DNA of 64,000 bases, taken from positions 248,001 through 312,000 of the forward strand of contig JAVDPC010000002.1 in the NCBI GenBank assembly GCA_031296915.1, given 5' to 3'. The stretch is from Cerasicoccus frondis (lineage in GTDB: Bacteria > Verrucomicrobiota > Verrucomicrobiia > Opitutales > Cerasicoccaceae). A program made the translations under genes and the position numbers. The notes beneath the pieces were generated by a model that saw only the letters and a list, made by a program, of their open reading frames with translations, was not told where the DNA came from and did no database searches. Below, piece after piece: positions 44,631 through 54,975 of the stretch (its first letter is position 1; each line of letters starts with the position of its first letter).

Positions 44631-47600
44631 CTAGAGCCCAGCATTGGAAAAAGTTTCGAAGGCTAATTTGATGTCACTGACGTTCTCAACAAACTGGTCT
44701 AATCCATACTCGTTATCGCCGTGCAGGTAGTTACCGGGAATAATCAGCATCCACCGTGTGTTCCATACCGAACGGCCAATTAAACGTGTATTGGGCATCA
44801 TCTCCTCAATGGAAACCACCTCTTCACCACTACTATGATAGGCGCGGAAGGCGCTGAACCGCTTAATGTCGACAAAACTCCCATTCACTGAGTCAACCGA
44901 GGGAATATAGCCAACGTCCTCCAGGTGGCTGTCGTTGATGGGCAGCACATTCGGTATCGTCTGCTCAAGGATGTTCCAAGTGCGCGTCGTGGGCTCTTCT
45001 GCATCCGCTAAGCGAAGCACATCCGTACCAACTGGAATGAGATAACAACGAGGAGTCGTGGCGACCTCCGCATCATTGTAACCCTCGAACCAAACGCCCA
45101 CCGAGCTAATTTTGGTCGCATAGACGGAGGGATCGTAAGCGTGGTCCTCTCCTCCTAATTTGTGACCGAAGAAGTTCTTATTCGCGAATATCTCGGTGCC
45201 AAATTCAATCACAATCCCCGGCAATGGGCCTTCATCCCGACTCAGAGGCGGACGACAGAATCGGCCGAACTCCGGAAGAGCCCACAGATCATCTACGCGC
45301 CGCGCCTGCAGGGCTTTCTTCCAGCGCTCATCGCTGTAATAATTACCTTCCTTGATCCGAAAGTATTCCTTGCGCAGAGAGATGTACCCCGTCTCTAACT
45401 GCGGGTTGTTAATGCCCAATTGCCCTTCCAAGCGTTCGTAGTTAAGCTTCAGCGTTGCTAGGGCTTCAGCGATACCGCCAAGACCGATACGCGGCTCTTC
45501 GCGATACCAGTGCCCCAGTGAGCGTTCCTTGATAAGACTCTCCAGCAACGACGTCACTGCATCAGGAGAATCCGGTGAAAGGCTGGTCTCGTATTCGTAA
45601 GCTTTCGCTGCCAGCCAGGCATAGCGAAGGGCATTCTCAAAGGCGTTGCGGTATTTACCTAGAGCTTCATTTCGCGCGATGCGGTAAAGCATATCCGAAT
45701 AGCGATGTCGTTGAGCCTTTGATGCAAGGATCATGTTAAAGGCTTCACGCTGATCTAGGAGTCGAAAGCCTTCAGCTAATTTTGTCTTCAATTCCTGAGA
45801 CTTTATCTGCAATGCCTGCGCTTTTTCAGCAATGTCCAATCGCTTTGCCTCTTCCTCAGTCAGGAGGCGCCCCAAATCTGAACCAGCCGAGGCCAAGTCT
45901 GCAAATTCAGATGATTTCCACGAATCCCATTCAAAGCGAAGTGCATCAATATCTTGACTAGTTTGGTTTAAGTGACGTGCCAGTCGCGTAGCTTCCCACC
46001 ACTGATAAAAACTCTGCGATATGATCCAATCGCTGACTTTGGACGTCATTCGAGCTGCGAAAGTCAAATCGTTGGACACTCCGTTTACGGTTGGATATCC
46101 TGTATCTTTGATCTTTTGATAGTACTTTATAAATTCAAAATTCGTTTCAAAAAACTGCTCTTGGGCGTAAAGCACATTATCCAATGCTTCGAATAGAGCT
46201 TGCCCGGCAAAATACTCTCCCCATCGATGACTCTGGCGTTTGTAATTGCGCAGTAGGTTTTCCACGGTATCCGTGAGTATCGCAGCTTCTTCCAGATATT
46301 GTTCGTATTCGCGAATGCTTTCATGGAGTATGATTTCTTCTTGTAGCATTTCTCCGAGCAATATCTGGATTTCTCCGTATGCTGATCGCTTCCCCCAATC
46401 CGAGACCCCATCCCCGTTGGAATCTGGAACCTGAAATGCATAGTCCTCCGTACTGACGAAATATGCTTCGGTGGACAAAGTTGGATCTGACGATATGCTC
46501 ATCAGGCCAAGGTCACTATAGAAATCCTCCGCCTCAAAATTGCCAGGGCTTTCTATATCATTGAGCGATACAGAACTAAGCAGATAGTCATTTTTAAAGT
46601 TAGTTTTAAATTCGCTGGCTTCATCAGTTATTTCAATATACTCCTGAGCAGTATCGGGAATGAGCGTATTAAAATCTACCGTATCGATATATAAATAAAG
46701 TTTCGTATCAGGTCCAATGTAGCCCTCTTCATAGATTTGCCCCGGCCCGATAGTACCTTCATATGGTCTGCCGAAGATTTCGATTAATCGGTTGCGGTAA
46801 TCAATGTCCTGCCGAAGCGCCTCGATCTGCAAAGTCCGCGTGTCATCGGCAATACTGCGCAAGTCATTACCGGCGGCAATTGAGTATTCAAGCGCCTTGA
46901 GCGCATTGTGCGCCGCATCCTCAGCCTTGTCGTAAACTTGCTCAAAGTGGCTTCGCCCATCATCATTAAAGGCAAAAGCATCAATATCAAAAATCATCGC
47001 ATCGGGATCAAAACCCAACGGATTAAGCCCATCGCAGGCGTGGTCCAAGGCGATCTGAAGCTCATAGCCACTCATCGCAATTTCGGATATCTCAGCCTCG
47101 TTGGCGCGACGATCAATCTGATCAAGATCTTCCAACTCGGCGTCATTGGCTTCATCCGCATCCGCTGGAACGAGCGCGTTCGCCACTACCCAATCAAATA
47201 AGGTAGCCTGTCCAGTCCTCTTACCCCACTCGGAAACGCCCCAGGCACGCGTTTCATCAGCATCGGTGTAACCCTGCCATTGGCCATCGGGGTCCTCAGT
47301 GTAGGCTTGGCGGTACGTGGCCCGAATAATCTCTACGGCCGCACTCGCTTTAGCTGCGGCAATACGAGCAAAGGACTTTTCATCCAGAAAATCGACTTCG
47401 ATGACGTTGTCCAGCAGGGAGTAAAGTTCACTTCGACTTTGCCAATCAAAAGCAGGATGCTGCAACAACTCATAATGCATTCCCAGTGCGGAAAGAAAGT
47501 GCCCCCAGGCGTCTCCATGCCCCATGGGATAAAGTTCCGCAGCGTCATACTCGTTAATGAAGCCGTCCTCGTTGACATCCTGTATATTGTATTCCGCGTT

Positions 47601-50600
47601 GTAAGCCGCCTCTCCCTCTCCTTTAGTGTAATTCCAAAACAGACGATTGTAGCTGGGATACGCTTTGACATAATCGGCGCCTCGGAGCAGAGCCATTTCT
47701 TCCTGGAGTAGGCTTGAAACCAATCCATGGAACGCGTGCAGGTAAGCGTTAACCGAATCAATTTCCCCACCGCCATCATAAGCAGTAACGGTCATCGATA
47801 TAGTCGGGTCCTGATAATCCGAGTATGCCTCACGGGCGTGGAGCTCATACAAAAACGCCAAGCGCGTTGCTGCAAATAATAGCGCCTGATTAGTGCCATC
47901 TGTCGAAGCTCCATCGATATCGAGCGTCAACGATTTGGCGCGATGGAGAATCGTTTCATAGAGTGCGATCAAACCGACATCCTCAATGACGTCCTTGTCA
48001 GAATTGAGCGCAACATCGCCCACATACGGCCCCCCGGCTATCTGCAACTGACTGGAGTATGTCGCCGGACTTTCATTGCCATAAAAATCGGTGTAACGCG
48101 CCTCATAAGGATTTACGCGATCAAGCACACGCTTGACCCATCCCATAATCAACTGCGGAATATATGAATAACTCCCATCCGATTGGTATTGCGGCGAATT
48201 GGACGCCCCAGCCCATTGAAAGGGAACACGATTTCGGGGACTATCGTCGACTGTAAATCTGTCATCCTGGTCATTGATATCAACTAGCCTCCAGGAAGCA
48301 TCTGCGACTAAGCCATTCGTCGTATCATTGCCCAAGCCGATATCATTTGCGTCATTAACAGCATCGAGCTCGTCCCTTTCCCCATATCGCACGTAGAATA
48401 GCTTGTCGGATAAGGCAATATCCGGCCTTCCTCTAAATTCGATCTGATGCAAACCTAACCCTTGAGTATAGAGCTGCCATTCTGGATCGTAGTCGCCCGA
48501 AGAGGGATCTTCTTGCGGTAGGCCCACATTGTCCAACGCATCGACTTCCCGCATCCACCACTGATAATAAACATCTTCCGTGTTCGCGCCAAAGTCTCCT
48601 GAGTGGCGGAGGTTGATCTTTTCATCGAACACATCCTGAGCTTCGACCATTTTTATGCCTCCACGATATCGCTCCTCACCGATTTGGATAATGTGGATTG
48701 CGACCGCTCCGCCAGCATCAACATGATTATTCTCCAATAGCGTAATGTAAGCAGGTTCATCCGAGCTTGACGTTAAAAGCTTGGGATTGGGAACTAAGGC
48801 CGCCCCCGTTCCCAGGCTACGTAAAGGATGGTAATCGCCATAGAGCGCCAGCTTAGCAGCGTCCGATGAAACATCGACATTCGCGTAACCAACAAGCCCA
48901 TAACTAGCGTCATAATGGAGCGGTTGCGTCTCCAAATACGGTAGTTCATTGGCATTTAAGACGTCGAAGTCGGCAGGCTGCATTCCTGAAAGGAAAACAT
49001 GCCCAGTCCGGTTGTCCGAATGGACATCCGCAGGATTGTATGTCTCCGCATCACTAAACTCAATATATGATGGATTTTGTGACATCATATAAATTTCGTC
49101 TATCGCGGAGAATATAGCCTCACTGCCCCCCAATCCGATATCATCAATGAGCCAATCCACAGTGAGGAATTCATACTCGCTTTCGGTTAAGACATTAGGC
49201 TCCAAGATGTGGAGTGAGATGGGCATTGCTATAAGGTCTGGATCACCACTTTCAAGATCATTAAGCCGACCGCGAAAGACCAATTCCCCGGTCAATGAGT
49301 CGTAGTAAAATCGCTTCTGCAGCGAACCGGCCAAGCCTTTGAAATACCAGCGTGATCCAACCACCAATATGTTCTCCGTGTAGGCCGGCGTCAACGCATC
49401 CGGCAAGTTTGACTGGGGCAGGTCTACTACGTAGCGATCCAAAGGGCGTATAAGTCTAGCAGAAAAGTGATCGAGGAATTCTTGACTATAATTCATCGCT
49501 GGATGCACGCTATCGTAAACCACCTCTCCAGCTGCCCATGCCACCACTCCAGGCAAACCTTCAGCCCCTGAATTTTCATTGAAGTATTCGCCGCCGGGAT
49601 AGGTAACCGTCTCCCCCCGCTTGAGCACGGGGTAGTCATCGCGCCAATAGGTATGATAATCCACAATGACCGAGGTCGTCGTTTTTGGGTCAAAAAATTC
49701 CCGCGATTCTGGAAGCCAGGCTAATGGCGTGCCCGTATTCACGTCGTTGATACCGTCAAAGTTTTCCTGGCTGCCAGTTTCAAACCAAAAGTCGTCCCGC
49801 ATGGGGTACCAGTAGCGATAAAAGAAATTTCCATTTCCCGATACACACCAAGTATTGTCGTTTATATCGTTCCAGATAGTACGCTGAATGAAGTTGTAGC
49901 TATTCGGCAAGTTACCCCCCGATTGCTCTTCTAATATGGCCGCCCCGATAACGCGATTCAGCGGATATGGGGGAATGAGAATATCGCCAGCAAAGTACGG
50001 ATAATAGAAATCGTATGTAGGGTCAGATGGTTGCGCTAACGATTCGCCAAGGCTATCAACAGGCCCGTGTGTTGTCGGATCGAGCGCGGGAAATGGCTCG
50101 GCCCCCGAGCGGGTTTCCTCCACCTTGTACGCAGCCATTCTCCATTCTTCCGTATCGAGATCCTGATAATCCACGAGCACCCAGGGCTCGGAAGTAAACT
50201 CCTCTGGGTTGTTGTCGTTTGTATCCAGATCGGAGTCGTTCAATCCGTATCGGTTGATCTTATTTTGCAGTGCGAAGGCGGCATCCTGGCCGAGAATAAA
50301 GCCAATATCCCCCGTTAGCTGATCCTTAATTGAAGGCGCGATCAACGCGTGTTCTTCATTAGGATTATAACCTGCGTATTCGGGATAAGGCTGATTGTAG
50401 ATAGTCAACCCACCAAACTGAGCCGGGTCGAAGACCAGTTGGTCATCACCATTCGCATCGACGCCCTCAGTGCCGAGACGGCTGGCCACATAAATACGCT
50501 TGTCTGCATGTTCGCCCTTACTGGGGAATTCCACAGTATCGTAGGTCACAAGCGCATGCGGCCAAGCAACATTCGGATGTAGATACTCCTCGGAGAATTT

Positions 50601-53600
50601 CAAAGCCTCGTACGGATTTTCATAATAATAAATGGCCAATCCCTCCTCGAAGACACCGTCCCAATTAACGGGATAAATTGGCCCCCAGGCACCAACGTCG
50701 GACTCGCGGTCATACAGCGAAGCGTTGTAATTACTAATACGATTATGAATATATCCAGACCCCAACCCAGCGGTGTCCAGTCGTGATAGAATCCGTGTCG
50801 CAACTTCAGCATGAGCGTCAGCTTGTGGATAACCAAAGAGCGGCCGCGAATCGGTCGGCATAAGAGAATATTTATTCTCCCCCCCCTCACCCCAGTTCTC
50901 ATTGATAAAGCCGCAAAAAATCGCATCGCTACCACTGGCATTGATTGTGCCTTCATTATCGATATCGATATAATTTCCACTGCCTTGACTGACACCATGG
51001 TCAAAGCTGAAGTAGAAATCAAGGTTGCTGGCGAGACTGTCTTCTATCATAGAGGCTGATCGAATCTGGTCTGCAGTCCACAGTTCATCTACCGCCACAA
51101 ATGAATCGATATAGCCATTGAGAGTAGTTAAGTAGTGTCCATGGATACCTCGACCAAGCGCGAGAGCAGATGCTTCTGGCGAGTTTGAGTAAAAGACTTC
51201 TTCACCCACCATGATACCATCCATGTATAGCTTAAGGTGATTCTCTGATGAATCAAAAGTGACTGCCCAGTAGTGCCAGCCATCATCTACTACTACATCA
51301 TGAAATCTGTTTTCAGTGCTAAATCCAGAGTGGCCGAAATATCTTTCGCCAATATAAGGAACGCGTGCATCTTCGTCGACGCCAGAGCCTCGAAAACCAA
51401 ATTCCGTCAGTGTATAGCCATCATAGTAATTAAGCCTGGATACAAACGCGATTCGATTAGCAGTGTCATCCGAAACCTCATCATCAAGCTTACACCAAAA
51501 AGCGATGGTTAAATCCTGATTTTCCACAAAGGCCAATTTGGGATTGCTTCCTCCAGACATGAGTATGAAACCCGCATCCATCTCATCATTGACATAAAGG
51601 GCTTGTCTCTGATCGTCTTGAATTTCAGCGCTAGACACCATGCTGCCAACCGCTTCACTTGACTCGACGATTCGCACCGCGAATGCTTCACTGCTCGAAT
51701 CGCCGATAGCCACGTTTGAGGGATCGGGTGTGTAGTTGAAAAGCAGTACGCTGCGGCCCGACTCAGTAGCCATAAACTCACCGGAATCACTGTCGGTAAC
51801 TGACGAAGCTTCGGTATAGGTCTGTTCTACAAAAAACCAGCGATCAGCATCATTCGCATCAAGTTGAACTGGAGGCGTTTTTTCTTCCTGCACATTATAT
51901 AGGTAATTATAGTGAGCAGTCGGGGACCCGGGAAAGGCGTCGCTCACATCCTCAAAAGTCACGCTTTTAGTCGCAGCGCCATTCACGTCCATTTGGCTGC
52001 CATCTTCATTCTCTAGGAACCAATAAGCTTGCTCCGTATCACCTGGAAATCCCGAAATGATTTCGACCAAGAAGGACTCATCCTGAATTTCATCCTGCCA
52101 CTCCAAGCGATAGATGCCCGGCTGCAGTGGCAGTAATTGCTCTCCAACCTCATCCCATTGTATCTTAAGACTGCTTCCAGTTCCTTCATCGCTTTCAAAA
52201 AGTCGCTGTTCTTCTAGCAGACTCGGGCCAGAGCCATATTTTTCGAGCACCGCGCCATCTGGTAAATTCGGCACAAGCTGAAGATTTGCCGCAGTGGAAT
52301 CAGATACATCCAAGACATCTCCCAGCGGCACAATTGCTCGAAAGCGAGTTTTGTCATAGAGAAACGTAAGACTACCAGTATTGTCGACATTGCTCACAAG
52401 AAATTCACGCGTAACGTTGCCGCTCTCATCGATGCTGTCTTCAAGGCTATAGAATTCGGGACAATCGATAAAGAGCCCAAGTTTACCGGTCACACCATTC
52501 AATGAGTAGCGACGATCATCTGTACGATAACGTGAGCCGACAATTACATCACAACCGCCTTTCACCCAATAGCTGCTAGAACTGTCCTGAATTACGTCAT
52601 TAACGTCACCTTCGGAAGAAACGAAAGCCAAACCGGTGAAATGGGAGCCTGAAAGCCCGTCTTCACTAAGTCCGTGAGTGGTATTTAGCGTAATTTGGAA
52701 CTGCAGATCCCAACTGAAAATAATCCTTAGCCAGTCATTAATGATATAATTTCCGGTGGAAGCGCGACTGCCACTCTGCAATGGTCTTTTGGTAAATGTA
52801 TATGGGAAAAGCTCATCGACTAAGCCTTGTGATTCCACACCAGGAATCAGGACGGAAGCAGAAATATATTTGAACTCAACCGAGTTGCTCGCGGTGGACA
52901 AATTGTTGTCAGACACCCAAGCATCAACACTCACGACATCTCCGACTTCGTCATATGATACGTCATCGAAGGTCATTTCCAGCTCCAGGCCTTGGGCTTG
53001 TCCGGCGTAATCCTGCGTCTTCATGCTATCGACCACATCGCTCATATCGAGCGCGCGTCCCCAAACACGAAAATTATCCATACAGGCGTTTAGATGATGA
53101 TATCCATCATGACTCCCAATCCATAAACATGTTTGTAAGGGAGTGTGTTGATCAACTAGATAGTCCTCTGTCGCAAACAACTCACCATCGATGTACAGGC
53201 CTATCGCGCTACTATTGTTGTTGGTGAGATCGAAAGACACGCTGACCACATAATGATGCCAATCCCCATCAGTTACCTTATCCGTGTGCCAATCATGAAT
53301 AGAGGAGCTATTCAACCCGAAGCCAATAAACCTTAGTCTATTTTCACTAGGCTTACAGGTCATAATTAGATAATCACCGTTCTGGCCAGTGTGCGTGTAG
53401 TCTTTAAGAAAGATACGTTCCTCTGTGTTTGAAGTCGACTCCTCATGTCGCATCCAAAAGTCAAAAGTAAATCCGTCACCGCTAATATCAACGCCCGAAT
53501 CACCAGCTACAGGTTCCAAACCTCCCTTTCCTCCAAATTCATCTTTGATCTTACCGCTGAGCTGGATGAAGCGATAATCGTTAGTTGAAGTTACGGCATT

Positions 53601-54935
53601 TTCAACTCGCCAATCCGTCATCGAATATCTCACACCGTAGGTTCCAGTTGCGTTTGCTTGCAACACAGAGGCACTGAGTTCTGTCCCTGGCTTTATCCAC
53701 TTCTTGCCGATCGTATTATGGGTCGTTCCGTTGTCCTCGGTAATTTCGGGATCTCCCATATCATCCAAAGAGTCATCGACTCCTGCATATTCCACGATGA
53801 CGGCGTATTCAATTTCCCATTCCCATGTGAAACTAATATCGGCTGTCAAAGGTAGTTCTATCGAAAGGGTGTCTGTAGTGCCAGACTGCTCATCGGATCC
53901 ACCAGCCTTGTATTTATACCCAACACAGACCGCTCGATAGTAGGCCTGCTCGATAATACCAATCAAATCCACATCGTCACTGAAGCCGAGTTCGTTCCCA
54001 AATTGATCAAGATAAACGTATTGGGGAGCGCTAAATGTTAGCGTATCGCTTGCATGAAAATCAAAATTCATTGCCTGACCAACTGCTGGCGACACCGCTG
54101 AGGAGCCATAGTCAGACATTACAGATACATTGATTATATATGGAGGCTGATAGCCCGGCAATAGCTCTGGATTAGCATTTTTTTCAATAGAGTACTCTGA
54201 GAATCCATAAGTGACTTTCCTTCCATTCCGGACATTCTTGTCCGCATATACTGGTGGTGTTTCAGTCAGATTTTCGAAATCGAAATGACCTTGAAAAGCA
54301 CTACTCCCTTGGTCGATTTTGCTAGGACCATATAAACGTATTATCGAAATCTCATCTTTAATGGTATCATTTACATCTTTCCAAATCATCAAATCATCGA
54401 CCAACAGGCCCTTGTCAGTCATATGCTTACCGATTTCTGTCCCACCAAGCTGATCGATAGAAATGCCATCAGCACCAATTACAAATATATCATGAGGTTC
54501 ATTAAACGACTCACTGTTAATAGTACCCAGAACTTGACCATCCATGAGCGTTTCAACACTTATTTTGCTGCTCGCGGCATCATAGCTATAATACACCTCA
54601 ACAAAATGCCAGCTGCCATCATCGATATGTAGCAGCCTTCTCCCGTAATCATAATCGGTCCATATACCCCCGATATCATAATACTCATGTATCTCCTGAT
54701 CAGCTAGGTAATCGTCTGTGTATGCTTTAATCCAAAATGCGATGGAGTATGCATCAGATTCCCCCAAGGTCGCCTCATCCAAGAGAATAATCTCGCCAGG
54801 CTGCACCAATGTAGACTCATCACTGGAGGTCAGGTGCTTTGTTTCTCTCAGATGAAGAACCCGATTCGCCCAAGCGTGGGAAGACATGCACACAGCAGCG
54901 ATTACAAAGCACAAAATAGAAAAGCAGGATTTCAT
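44631..54935 (-). CDS. giant secreted protein with three LamG-like domains and a long helical C-terminal region
   Basis: About 3434 residues from ATG 54935, the start of a signal peptide (MKSCFSILCFVIAAVCMSS); an in-frame ATG at 54965 adds ten. Three LamG-like domains are visible, each with a W-H core: about 50-210 (YSIAFWIKAYT, DGSWHFVEVYYS), 490-650 (FTFDFWMRHEES, DGDWHHYVVSVS) and 1140-1310 (LTIAFWCKLDDE, DDGWHYWAVTF). A long region of about 1300 residues of unknown fold follows, rich in Tyr, Trp and Asp. Residues about 2670-3190 are strongly alpha-helical (TRTLQIEALRQDIDYRNRLI, MLQEEIILHESIREYEQYLE), ending in a beta-rich domain (YATKISSVGVWFEGYND, CYLIPVGTDVLRL). No transmembrane helix or sorting signal is seen at the C-terminus. 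It is preceded by the 620-residue gene on the same strand. Function is unknown. Confidence 0.82.
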   Translation of the reverse strand: MKSCFSILCFVIAAVCMSSHAWANRVLHLRETKHLTSSDESTLVQPGEIILLDEATLGESDAYSIAFWIKAYTDDYLADQEIHEYYDIGGIWTDYDYGRRLLHIDDGSWHFVEVYYSYDAASSKISVETLMDGQVLGTINSESFNEPHDIFVIGADGISIDQLGGTEIGKHMTDKGLLVDDLMIWKDVNDTIKDEISIIRLYGPSKIDQGSSAFQGHFDFENLTETPPVYADKNVRNGRKVTYGFSEYSIEKNANPELLPGYQPPYIINVSVMSDYGSSAVSPAVGQAMNFDFHASDTLTFSAPQYVYLDQFGNELGFSDDVDLIGIIEQAYYRAVCVGYKYKAGGSDEQSGTTDTLSIELPLTADISFTWEWEIEYAVIVEYAGVDDSLDDMGDPEITEDNGTTHNTIGKKWIKPGTELSASVLQANATGTYGVRYSMTDWRVENAVTSTNDYRFIQLSGKIKDEFGGKGGLEPVAGDSGVDISGDGFTFDFWMRHEESTSNTEERIFLKDYTHTGQNGDYLIMTCKPSENRLRFIGFGLNSSSIHDWHTDKVTDGDWHHYVVSVSFDLTNNNSSAIGLYIDGELFATEDYLVDQHTPLQTCLWIGSHDGYHHLNACMDNFRVWGRALDMSDVVDSMKTQDYAGQAQGLELEMTFDDVSYDEVGDVVSVDAWVSDNNLSTASNSVEFKYISASVLIPGVESQGLVDELFPYTFTKRPLQSGSRASTGNYIINDWLRIIFSWDLQFQITLNTTHGLSEDGLSGSHFTGLAFVSSEGDVNDVIQDSSSSYWVKGGCDVIVGSRYRTDDRRYSLNGVTGKLGLFIDCPEFYSLEDSIDESGNVTREFLVSNVDNTGSLTFLYDKTRFRAIVPLGDVLDVSDSTAANLQLVPNLPDGAVLEKYGSGPSLLEEQRLFESDEGTGSSLKIQWDEVGEQLLPLQPGIYRLEWQDEIQDESFLVEIISGFPGDTEQAYWFLENEDGSQMDVNGAATKSVTFEDVSDAFPGSPTAHYNYLYNVQEEKTPPVQLDANDADRWFFVEQTYTEASSVTDSDSGEFMATESGRSVLLFNYTPDPSNVAIGDSSSEAFAVRIVESSEAVGSMVSSAEIQDDQRQALYVNDEMDAGFILMSGGSNPKLAFVENQDLTIAFWCKLDDEVSDDTANRIAFVSRLNYYDGYTLTEFGFRGSGVDEDARVPYIGERYFGHSGFSTENRFHDVVVDDGWHYWAVTFDSSENHLKLYMDGIMVGEEVFYSNSPEASALALGRGIHGHYLTTLNGYIDSFVAVDELWTADQIRSASMIEDSLASNLDFYFSFDHGVSQGSGNYIDIDNEGTINASGSDAIFCGFINENWGEGGENKYSLMPTDSRPLFGYPQADAHAEVATRILSRLDTAGLGSGYIHNRISNYNASLYDRESDVGAWGPIYPVNWDGVFEEGLAIYYYENPYEALKFSEEYLHPNVAWPHALVTYDTVEFPSKGEHADKRIYVASRLGTEGVDANGDDQLVFDPAQFGGLTIYNQPYPEYAGYNPNEEHALIAPSIKDQLTGDIGFILGQDAAFALQNKINRYGLNDSDLDTNDNNPEEFTSEPWVLVDYQDLDTEEWRMAAYKVEETRSGAEPFPALDPTTHGPVDSLGESLAQPSDPTYDFYYPYFAGDILIPPYPLNRVIGAAILEEQSGGNLPNSYNFIQRTIWNDINDNTWCVSGNGNFFYRYWYPMRDDFWFETGSQENFDGINDVNTGTPLAWLPESREFFDPKTTTSVIVDYHTYWRDDYPVLKRGETVTYPGGEYFNENSGAEGLPGVVAWAAGEVVYDSVHPAMNYSQEFLDHFSARLIRPLDRYVVDLPQSNLPDALTPAYTENILVVGSRWYFKGLAGSLQKRFYYDSLTGELVFRGRLNDLESGDPDLIAMPISLHILEPNVLTESEYEFLTVDWLIDDIGLGGSEAIFSAIDEIYMMSQNPSYIEFSDAETYNPADVHSDNRTGHVFLSGMQPADFDVLNANELPYLETQPLHYDASYGLVGYANVDVSSDAAKLALYGDYHPLRSLGTGAALVPNPKLLTSSSDEPAYITLLENNHVDAGGAVAIHIIQIGEERYRGGIKMVEAQDVFDEKINLRHSGDFGANTEDVYYQWWMREVDALDNVGLPQEDPSSGDYDPEWQLYTQGLGLHQIEFRGRPDIALSDKLFYVRYGERDELDAVNDANDIGLGNDTTNGLVADASWRLVDINDQDDRFTVDDSPRNRVPFQWAGASNSPQYQSDGSYSYIPQLIMGWVKRVLDRVNPYEARYTDFYGNESPATYSSQLQIAGGPYVGDVALNSDKDVIEDVGLIALYETILHRAKSLTLDIDGASTDGTNQALLFAATRLAFLYELHAREAYSDYQDPTISMTVTAYDGGGEIDSVNAYLHAFHGLVSSLLQEEMALLRGADYVKAYPSYNRLFWNYTKGEGEAAYNAEYNIQDVNEDGFINEYDAAELYPMGHGDAWGHFLSALGMHYELLQHPAFDWQSRSELYSLLDNVIEVDFLDEKSFARIAAAKASAAVEIIRATYRQAYTEDPDGQWQGYTDADETRAWGVSEWGKRTGQATLFDWVVANALVPADADEANDAELEDLDQIDRRANEAEISEIAMSGYELQIALDHACDGLNPLGFDPDAMIFDIDAFAFNDDGRSHFEQVYDKAEDAAHNALKALEYSIAAGNDLRSIADDTRTLQIEALRQDIDYRNRLIEIFGRPYEGTIGPGQIYEEGYIGPDTKLYLYIDTVDFNTLIPDTAQEYIEITDEASEFKTNFKNDYLLSSVSLNDIESPGNFEAEDFYSDLGLMSISSDPTLSTEAYFVSTEDYAFQVPDSNGDGVSDWGKRSAYGEIQILLGEMLQEEIILHESIREYEQYLEEAAILTDTVENLLRNYKRQSHRWGEYFAGQALFEALDNVLYAQEQFFETNFEFIKYYQKIKDTGYPTVNGVSNDLTFAARMTSKVSDWIISQSFYQWWEATRLARHLNQTSQDIDALRFEWDSWKSSEFADLASAGSDLGRLLTEEEAKRLDIAEKAQALQIKSQELKTKLAEGFRLLDQREAFNMILASKAQRHRYSDMLYRIARNEALGKYRNAFENALRYAWLAAKAYEYETSLSPDSPDAVTSLLESLIKERSLGHWYREEPRIGLGGIAEALATLKLNYERLEGQLGINNPQLETGYISLRKEYFRIKEGNYYSDERWKKALQARRVDDLWALPEFGRFCRPPLSRDEGPLPGIVIEFGTEIFANKNFFGHKLGGEDHAYDPSVYATKISSVGVWFEGYNDAEVATTPRCYLIPVGTDVLRLADAEEPTTRTWNILEQTIPNVLPINDSHLEDVGYIPSVDSVNGSFVDIKRFSAFRAYHSSGEEVVSIEEMMPNTRLIGRSVWNTRWMLIIPGNYLHGDNEYGLDQFVENVSDIKLAFETFSNAGL

Positions 54936-54975
54936 GGCAGAACAGCAAGATGGTAAAGTCAGCAAATCATTTGCT

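Noticed and set aside
44631..54935. Calling the giant protein a Tc-type toxin
   Set aside because: Only an overall layout of beta, helical and beta parts supports this; no conserved TcA motif or TcB/TcC-like partner was identified, so it is kept as a hypothesis only.
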